Assembly: GCF_019145495.1 (NCBI RefSeq)
Contig: NZ_JAHSTU010000014.1
Location: 1 to 64,000, forward strand
Direction: 5' to 3'
DNA length: 64,000 bases
DNA from: Pseudomonas azerbaijanoccidentalis
GTDB taxonomy: Bacteria; Pseudomonadota; Gammaproteobacteria; Pseudomonadales; Pseudomonadaceae
The translations under genes and the position numbers were made by a program. The notes under the pieces were generated by a model. It saw only the letters and a list, made by a program, of their open reading frames with translations, made no database searches and was not told where the DNA came from. This document shows positions 58,307 through 64,000 of this stretch, in pieces; position 1 is the stretch's first letter, and each line of letters begins with the position of its first letter.

Positions 58307-59941
58307 ATGGCGAACTCAACTGATCACAAAAAGGGCCTTATGGCTCGCTTGGCCGACGGTGCCCGCAAGGGTGTCGACCTGATCACGGGCGGCCAGCTCG
58401 CTGATATGACATTTGCTCAAGCCGCCACACAGGCCGAAAACCGAATGGCGCAGGTGTCTACGTTCGATGCTGATTATGTCGGCATGGAAATGCTGCTGGG
58501 CAACGGCGACAAGCCCGTTCGTTCCAGGGCGCAGCTGTACCAGAAATATCACTTCATGATGCAGGAAGGCATGATCAGCACCGCCCTGCGCAACAACGTG
58601 CAGATGGCGCTGGGTGGTCACGAGACAACCGGCGAAACGATCTTTCTTGAGCCCAAGCCGAAGATCAGCAGCGCCGATAAAAAGATGCTCGAAGAGCTGG
58701 CGCCGATCGTCAAAATGCTCAATGACAGCTGCCATTCCATGGGGGTGAGCGCCACCGGCTTCGGTGATGCCTACGCCAAGCTGTATGTCGTGCCCAAGGA
58801 AGGCATTGTGGCGTTTGATCACGAAAGCATTCTGTCGCCGATCGTGCAGCCCTATGTAGAGCTGGGGCGGACGGTGGGTTACGTGGTCAGCCTGGGCGAG
58901 AAAATGCAGAGCCGCGTGTCTCCCTTGGAAATGGTCCGATGGAAGATGCCGCGCATGGGGTTTGTGTCCCAGTTCCGCGCCTTGGAAAACGCACAAAAGA
59001 TCAATCTTGAAGCCAAGTCGCTGCGCGACGTCATGCCCCTGCCGGATCTGGTGGGCGGTTCCCTGCTGGAAGCCGCTGAGCACGATTTCGACAACCTTTA
59101 TGCCGCCATACGCGGTCTGGTCGGGCAACGTATCGCCAGCTCGATCGAAGAAGTGCTGCTGTCGATGAACTTGGCAGACACCACCAAAGAGCAGCGCGAG
59201 CGCATCACCAAGAACACCGTGAAAATGCTCACGGAAATGAAGGCCCGCGCTGAAAAGCAAATCAGCGAGGGCATTTATTCGACGTCCCGTAACTTCAACA
59301 TCATGCCGGTGTGGAACGACAAGCAGCTGACACAGGTGAGCAGCATTGCTTCCGGTGCCAGCGGCCAGAACCTGGGCGTTGAAGACGTGATGTTTCACGC
59401 CAAGAAGCTAGCAGGCACCCTCGGTACCGACATTTCACAGATGGGCTTCGCCGACCTGCTGTCCGGCGGCTTGGGCGATGGTGGCTCCAACCGCACCAGC
59501 GCCATGGGTGCCGAGCGCGCCCGGATGCTGCGCACCAGCTACACCAACATGGCCAACGACACGATCGATCGCCATATGTTGGCCAAGTACGGCAAGTGCT
59601 GGCCGAACGCCGAACGGCCCTACACGATCAATTTCTATGGCGCGATCGCCGCACTGGAGGCTGAAAAGCAAATCAGCGCTGAACGCGCCATGAACAAGGC
59701 CGCGATCCTGGTGCAAATCATGGCTCAGTTGCGTGAGCTGGGGCTGCCGCAGGACACCGTGAGTTACCTGCTGGCCAAGGTGGCGGAAATGGATACCGAA
59801 GCAGCGGAAACATTCGCCAAAGGCCTGGCCAACGCCAAGCCACCAGTGCAGCCGGGGTTCGGCGGTGGCGGTGACAACGATATGGACTTGCTGCCGGGTG
59901 CTGGCGGTGGCAACAACGACGATGAGGACGGGCAGCAATGA
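58307..59941 (+). CDS. Portal protein
   Basis: A 544-residue protein between the terminase and the prohead protease genes. It has the portal-type layout: an N-terminal helical entry, beta-rich wing (SILSPIVQPYVELGRTVGYV, PLEMVRWKMPRMG), long helices (DFDNLYAAIRGLVGQRIA, EMKARAEKQISEGIY) and a disordered Gly/Asp/Asn-rich tail. It forms the ring through which DNA is packaged. The identification relies on size, order and fold pattern. Confidence 0.72.
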   Translation: MANSTDHKKGLMARLADGARKGVDLITGGQLADMTFAQAATQAENRMAQVSTFDADYVGMEMLLGNGDKPVRSRAQLYQKYHFMMQEGMISTALRNNVQMALGGHETTGETIFLEPKPKISSADKKMLEELAPIVKMLNDSCHSMGVSATGFGDAYAKLYVVPKEGIVAFDHESILSPIVQPYVELGRTVGYVVSLGEKMQSRVSPLEMVRWKMPRMGFVSQFRALENAQKINLEAKSLRDVMPLPDLVGGSLLEAAEHDFDNLYAAIRGLVGQRIASSIEEVLLSMNLADTTKEQRERITKNTVKMLTEMKARAEKQISEGIYSTSRNFNIMPVWNDKQLTQVSSIASGASGQNLGVEDVMFHAKKLAGTLGTDISQMGFADLLSGGLGDGGSNRTSAMGAERARMLRTSYTNMANDTIDRHMLAKYGKCWPNAERPYTINFYGAIAALEAEKQISAERAMNKAAILVQIMAQLRELGLPQDTVSYLLAKVAEMDTEAAETFAKGLANAKPPVQPGFGGGGDNDMDLLPGAGGGNNDDEDGQQ

Positions 59942-60852
59942 GTAAGCGCACGGGCGTGATCCGCTACAACCTGAACGACAACGGGCGCACCTTCACCGGT
60001 CAGACGCGAAAGATCGATATCGACGCGGCCATGCGCTTGTTCAACGGCGCCGCGCTTCAGGAGGCGATCCAGAAAGGCGACATCGTGGGCTATGTGGGCC
60101 ATCAGTACCGCGAGAAATACAAGCTGGACGTGCCGGAAACGGTGATTGAAGGCGGGGTGCCGGTGGTGCTTGAGCCGGCGCTGCGCACGATCTACATCAA
60201 ATGCTTGCCAACGGGCGACATCGAGCACGAGCAAGAGTTTTTGGATACCGCGCCGGGCCGGGTGGCGCAGCGCTTGTGGGAAAGCAGAGCCTACGGCTTC
60301 AGCTCAGCGATTTTCGCGCCTGAAGAGGGCGGTTTGCGCGTACCGAAAGGCTATTTCGGTATGGACCTGGTGCGGGCGCCCAACTACGACAGCAACCGCG
60401 GCTATGCGGTGATGCTCGATAGCGCAGACGCTGGCGCCTTCGCTGGCGTGGACACCTTCGCTTCCGACAACGCGGCGCTGCTGGACTCTGTAGACAGCAT
60501 GATCAAAGAGTCGGACGCCTTTGCCGCGAGCGTTAGCACCGACCTCCTGAAGCAATACCAACTCAATGACGATCTGATCGAGCAGAACGCGCGCCTGCTG
60601 GAGAAGCTGCGCCAAGCCAATATTGAAGCGCCGATGCTTGATAGCGCCCCGGCGGTGATGGAGCGCGGGATTCCAATGGATCCGGGGGGCGCAATGCTCG
60701 ACAGTGCCAAACGCTTCATGGGGCGCACCGATCTGCCAGGGTATGAGGCGCCACCGGTGAACGATGATGAAGAAAAGGGCGCCATCGCAGCGGTGGCCAG
60801 CGGCATGAAAAAAACGCTGTCGGTGGTCAACTCTGTTCTTCGCGGGCACTAA
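59938..60852 (+). CDS. Prohead maturation protease with scaffold-like C-terminus
   Basis: A 304-residue protein. The N-terminal 140 residues fit the T4 gp21-type protease: GYVGHQYREKY with the His, a strand ALRTIYIKCLPTGDIEHEQEF, LDTAPGRVAQRLWES and the YGFSSAIF catalytic Ser. The C-terminal half is helical with four (M/L)LDS(A/V) motifs (residues 159, 181, 233, 253), consistent with self-cleavage of a fused scaffold. The same motif is found near residue 34 of the capsid protein and of the protein at 19052. It overlaps the portal gene by four bases. Confidence 0.75.
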   Translation: MSKRTGVIRYNLNDNGRTFTGQTRKIDIDAAMRLFNGAALQEAIQKGDIVGYVGHQYREKYKLDVPETVIEGGVPVVLEPALRTIYIKCLPTGDIEHEQEFLDTAPGRVAQRLWESRAYGFSSAIFAPEEGGLRVPKGYFGMDLVRAPNYDSNRGYAVMLDSADAGAFAGVDTFASDNAALLDSVDSMIKESDAFAASVSTDLLKQYQLNDDLIEQNARLLEKLRQANIEAPMLDSAPAVMERGIPMDPGGAMLDSAKRFMGRTDLPGYEAPPVNDDEEKGAIAAVASGMKKTLSVVNSVLRGH

Positions 60853-60855
60853 GTC

Positions 60856-63393
60856 ATGGCCCAACTTGATCATGACGCGGCCACGGGCTTCCTGCGCGGT
60901 GAGAGCATTGCCGACGAGGTTGAACAGCTCGCACAAGAACTGAAGCTGCTGCGCAGCATTGACGCCAACACCAGCGAGATCGCGCGCCGGCTTGGCCAAC
61001 TGAGTCAGGGGCGACCAGCGGTGCAACCTGGAGCAGCTGGCTCCCGCCGAGCGCCGATCATTGTCAATAACGCGGCCAACGATCCAGCGGCTGCTCGATC
61101 CTCTTCGCGATCGTCCGGCAGCACCAGCGGCGCGCGCAACCGTACAGGTATGGCGGGTGAGCGCATGGCGGCATCGCCGCGCCAAGCTGGCTCCCGGGAC
61201 GCATCAGGGCGGTTTGTGGGTGGCGCATCGACCAAGGGTGGCGCCAACGAGGGCGCAGGGTCGGAAAGCTCCGCACGGGCGATTGGCAGCTCCATCGCCG
61301 ACGCTGCGCGCGATATCGGCAGCCGATTGACTGCTGACGTCGACAACGTAGACCCGACCATTCAGGCGGCGAAAGAGCTGAGCGGGATTCTCTCGCCTGC
61401 CATGGCGCTGTTTAAACCTCTCGGGCGCCTGTTTGGTCGCAACAAGGACGCACAGCAGACCAAGCAGCACCGGGAGAGTGTCACCTGGCTGCGCCGTATC
61501 TGGCGTGGTCAGGCTGACGCCACCAAGGGGCAAGGCCGTGGTGGGATGGGCGGCATGCTGGGGATGCTGCTGGCGATGGTCACGGCGGTGCTGGCGCCAT
61601 TCAAGGCGCTGGGGCGCATGTTGGGTATGGGTAGAGCCCTGAAGGCAGTCAGCAACCTAATGCCAGGCCGTGGCGCCGCATCAGGCGCGCGGGCAGTGCG
61701 TGGTGGCTCACGATCGGGAACGCCTACCAATGGCCCGCCCATTATCGACGGTGGCGAGGGACGCAGCGCGAAGGCCGCCAAAGGAAGTAAGGCTGGCGGT
61801 ATCAAGGGCGTGGCCAAAAGCGCGGGCGGTGGAGTGCTCAAAGCGGGCAAAGGCCTGTTGCGCAAGATTCCGTTTATCGGTGCATTGATAGGCGGCGCAA
61901 TGCTGGCTAACGATGCGATGGCAGGGGATGACCCTGAGCTGTCCAAGGACGAGAACAAGAAAAACAAATGGGGGAACGTAGGTAGCGGCATTGGGGGGAT
62001 CGCAGGCGGTTTGCTGGGCATGCTTGGCGGGCCTGCCGGTGCGATTGCTGGTGGTCTGATTGGCGATCAGCTTGGCGGGATGGTTGGCGAATGGCTGTCG
62101 ACGGTTGATTTCGATTCGGTTCTATCGAACATCAGCAGCACGTTCTCAGGGTGGGCCGATGGCGCATCCAAGGCAGCCAGCGCGGCATTCGAATTTGTCA
62201 AAACAGGCTGGGACGGGCTGGTCACATCGGGTACCAAAGCCATCAGTGGCATGGCCGACTGGGCGCGAGACACCTGGAAAGCTGTCACGGACAAGGTGGC
62301 CGGCTGGAAGGACACCGCTGCGGATGCCGTGCAGAGCGGAAAAGATTATGTCGGTGAAAAGGCCACTGCCGTAAAGGATGCAGGCTCCAACGTGCTCTAC
62401 AAGGCATCGGGCGGCAAATACGGCGGCGGTGGCTCAGCGGCGGCAAAGGATCAGCTGATTAAAGCCATGGATGAGGGCGGTATCACCGACGCCAAGTCGA
62501 AAGCCGCCCTGATGGCGAACATGGATCACGAGTCGGGCGGGTTCACGCGCAAAGAAGAGAACCTGAACTACTCGGCCAAGCGCCTGCGCGAAGTGTTCCC
62601 CAAATACTACAAGACCGACGAGGACGCCCGCGCCGATGCCGGCAACGCTGAAGCAATCGGCAACAAGGTCTATGGCGGGCGCATGGGGAACGTCAATCCA
62701 GGTGACGGCTACAAGTTCAGGGGGCGCGGCGACACGCAGCTGACGGGGCGTGCGCAGTACGAAGCCATGGGTAAAAAGCTGGGTGTCGACCTGGTAAACA
62801 ACCCCGAGTTGGCGGCTGATCCGAAGTACTCCGCGAAAATCGCCGTGGAGAACTGGAAGAGTTCCGGCGCCGATCGGCTGGCGCAAGCCGGGGACATGAC
62901 TGGCGCCCGCAAGCGAATCAACGGCGGCACCAACGGCCTGGCGGACGTCAATAGCAAGTATGACGCCTATCTGGCGCAGGCCAAGGCAGGCGACCTGACG
63001 CCAACCCGGCGTGCGGATGAACTGAAAGTGGCCGCTCCCACAGGGGTCAACGCGGCGGTATCCAGCACCATGGCTTCGGTGTCGGCACCCAAGAACCAAG
63101 CGGCAACCCCGATTGGCGTGATGGCGCCTACGCAGGTGCGATCGGCGGCGGTGGCAAACTCTTCGCTCCCGGTGTCGCTCGCGGCGCCCAAAGTAGGCAC
63201 CTACGCCCCAGCCGCGGCAGACGCCAGCAAGATGAAGATCCCGGCGGTACCGGAGATCAAGACGCCAACCGGGGGCGGTGGCGGCAAAGAAGGGCCGGCG
63301 CAGGTGTCCGTCGAGCTGCCTCTTTCGCAGAACGTGGGCGATCGGGGGATTGCGCATGCCTCGGCGGGCGGACTGGGGATGTTCCCGATTTGA
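60856..63393 (+). CDS. Tape measure protein with GH19 lysozyme domain
   Basis: An 845-residue protein. N-terminal 180 residues are Ser/Gly/Ala/Arg-rich; then hydrophobic segments alternate with amphipathic helices (LGMLLAMVTAVLAPF, FIGALIGGAMLAND, IAGGLLGMLGGPAGAIAGG), typical of tape measures that insert in the membrane. Residues about 530-700 are a GH19 muralytic domain (ANMDHESGGFTRKEENLNYSA, YKFRGRGDTQLTGRAQYEA). The C-terminus is low-complexity Ala/Pro/Thr. The lysozyme would open the cell wall for DNA entry. A baseplate lysozyme is an alternative. Confidence 0.75.
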   Translation: MAQLDHDAATGFLRGESIADEVEQLAQELKLLRSIDANTSEIARRLGQLSQGRPAVQPGAAGSRRAPIIVNNAANDPAAARSSSRSSGSTSGARNRTGMAGERMAASPRQAGSRDASGRFVGGASTKGGANEGAGSESSARAIGSSIADAARDIGSRLTADVDNVDPTIQAAKELSGILSPAMALFKPLGRLFGRNKDAQQTKQHRESVTWLRRIWRGQADATKGQGRGGMGGMLGMLLAMVTAVLAPFKALGRMLGMGRALKAVSNLMPGRGAASGARAVRGGSRSGTPTNGPPIIDGGEGRSAKAAKGSKAGGIKGVAKSAGGGVLKAGKGLLRKIPFIGALIGGAMLANDAMAGDDPELSKDENKKNKWGNVGSGIGGIAGGLLGMLGGPAGAIAGGLIGDQLGGMVGEWLSTVDFDSVLSNISSTFSGWADGASKAASAAFEFVKTGWDGLVTSGTKAISGMADWARDTWKAVTDKVAGWKDTAADAVQSGKDYVGEKATAVKDAGSNVLYKASGGKYGGGGSAAAKDQLIKAMDEGGITDAKSKAALMANMDHESGGFTRKEENLNYSAKRLREVFPKYYKTDEDARADAGNAEAIGNKVYGGRMGNVNPGDGYKFRGRGDTQLTGRAQYEAMGKKLGVDLVNNPELAADPKYSAKIAVENWKSSGADRLAQAGDMTGARKRINGGTNGLADVNSKYDAYLAQAKAGDLTPTRRADELKVAAPTGVNAAVSSTMASVSAPKNQAATPIGVMAPTQVRSAAVANSSLPVSLAAPKVGTYAPAAADASKMKIPAVPEIKTPTGGGGGKEGPAQVSVELPLSQNVGDRGIAHASAGGLGMFPI

Positions 63394-63399
63394 CCGGCA

Positions 63400-63428
63400 A
63401 ACCGTCGCCAAAGGGCGGCGGTTTTCTT
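63400..63428 (+). terminator. Intrinsic terminator
   Basis: CCGTCGCC-N4-GGCGGCGG (63402-63421, one G-T pair) with TTTTCTTT. It separates the tape measure gene from the baseplate group. Confidence 0.8.
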
Positions 63429-63466
63429 TGCCAAGATGACCGCAAAGCATTCTGAGCGCGTCCGTC

Positions 63467-63784
63467 ATGGCCGAAACGTTAAACACAGACCTGATTTTTC
63501 GCATGATCGCGCATTGGTGGGCGACCAAGCCGAACAGTTACCTGGGCAGCACCTACGGCAACCCCGTGGAGGACATGCTGCAAAAGCCTCTCAGTTCACC
63601 AGTCGCCGACTGGTTTCTGGCCAAGATGCTCAAAGACATCCCCGTCTTGGGTGCGCTTCCCGCTGGGACCATCAACCTGTACGCAACGCCTGAAGGCGTC
63701 GACATCACGAATGTCCATATCGAGGTGGCGGGGCAAACCCTGAACCTTTCGGATCTGTCAGAGGTATCCCGTGGCAATTACTAA
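63467..63784 (+). CDS. Baseplate-region protein (105 aa)
   Basis: Compact protein with RMIAHWWATKPNSYLGSTYG and a C-terminal beta segment NVHIEVAGQTLNL. It overlaps the baseplate J-like gene by 14 bases, so it is likely a baseplate or wedge component, perhaps of gp25/W type. Not recognised firmly. Confidence 0.6.
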   Translation: MAETLNTDLIFRMIAHWWATKPNSYLGSTYGNPVEDMLQKPLSSPVADWFLAKMLKDIPVLGALPAGTINLYATPEGVDITNVHIEVAGQTLNLSDLSEVSRGNY

Positions 63785-64000
63785 AGACCAGTACATTCAG
63801 GCCGCGGCCAACGAGATCAGCAACTACCCATCGCTGGCCAAGCGATTCCAGATCGGCGACCCGCTGATTACTCAGGGCCTAGCGTCCATGGCGGCGATGC
63901 TGGCAGACCTGGGCACTCAGGTAGAGGTAACGACCGGTGAGGTGTACCTGAAGGCCCGCGACGTCACGGTAAAGGCTGATGCGGCGGTAAAAGGCGTGTT
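63771..64000 (+). CDS. Baseplate assembly protein, J/gp6-like (partial)
   Basis: Starts at GTG 63771 with GAGG upstream and runs off the right edge. The 76 visible residues (QYIQAAANEISNYPSLAKRF, ITQGLASMAAMLADLGTQVE, then YLKARDVTVKADA) have the start typical of baseplate J/gp6-type wedge proteins: a helix with repeated Ala/Asn and a tether to a beta domain. The rest is outside the window. Confidence 0.6.
   Translation, partial: MAITKDQYIQAAANEISNYPSLAKRFQIGDPLITQGLASMAAMLADLGTQVEVTTGEVYLKARDVTVKADAAVKGV

Noticed and set aside
1..64000. Insertion sequences or transposons
   Set aside because: No transposase gene, terminal inverted repeat pair or target duplication was visible.

Overview
The window is one continuous stretch of a temperate, contractile-tailed (myovirus-type) bacteriophage genome; I see no chromosomal housekeeping genes. 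High GC, codon use and an anti-CRISPR-associated-type regulator resembling those of Pseudomonas phages suggest a Pseudomonas (fluorescens/putida-like) host, but this is inference. Genome ends are not in the window: a gene tail enters at base 2 and a baseplate gene leaves at 64000, so the full genome is larger than 64 kb. Phage genes run on both sides of the integrase, so this is an unintegrated (virion, circular or plasmid) arrangement.

Layout. (1) 0.27-14.6 kb: three very large polyvalent proteins (an InPase-like plus DdrB/ParB-like protein, an LPD1/HExxH zincin protein and an N6-adenine methylase protein), probably co-injected with the DNA as in phage P1. Between the first two lie an Aca1-like regulator operon behind a dyad-flanked promoter (candidate anti-CRISPR locus), a C5-cytosine methylase-like protein, and a ParA / ribbon-helix-helix partition pair behind an iteron-rich segment. 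(2) 14.7-23.6 kb: major capsid protein, tail sheath, tube-like and baseplate-like proteins, and a tail-assembly chaperone with a probable programmed frameshift. (3) 23.7-25.6 kb: lysis cassette (membrane coiled-coil protein, GH19 endolysin, holin, nested Rz/Rz1 spanins). (4) 25.8-29.5 kb, minus strand: P4-type integrase, small genes and an RdgC protein fused to an FtsK-gamma winged helix. (5) 29.8-46.3 kb: early/accessory genes, many under 150 codons, including a replication-O-like winged helix protein, a Ref-like HNH nuclease, NdpA/YejK, a GntR-type wHTH, DUF1643, two NinX-like proteins, a DUF1064 nuclease and an exported protein. (6) 46.5-64 kb: Xre regulator, small and large terminase, portal, prohead protease, a GH19-bearing tape measure protein and the start of the baseplate operon.

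The most notable signals are: two proteins (49041-50321 and 51850-52566) that align respectively with the nuclease and ATPase halves of this phage's own large terminase but have lost key residues, i.e. a duplicated, split and decayed terminase retained as intact genes beside the real one; a recurrent (M/L)LDS/A peptide motif in the capsid protein, prohead protease and polyvalent proteins that may be the head-maturation cleavage site; two recurrent DNA elements, TGTCCGGGGATA and AAAACGCTATT, the latter part of three near-identical promoters; and the coexistence of an integrase with a plasmid-type partition system. All identifications come from reading the sequence and memory of protein families; no searches were run.
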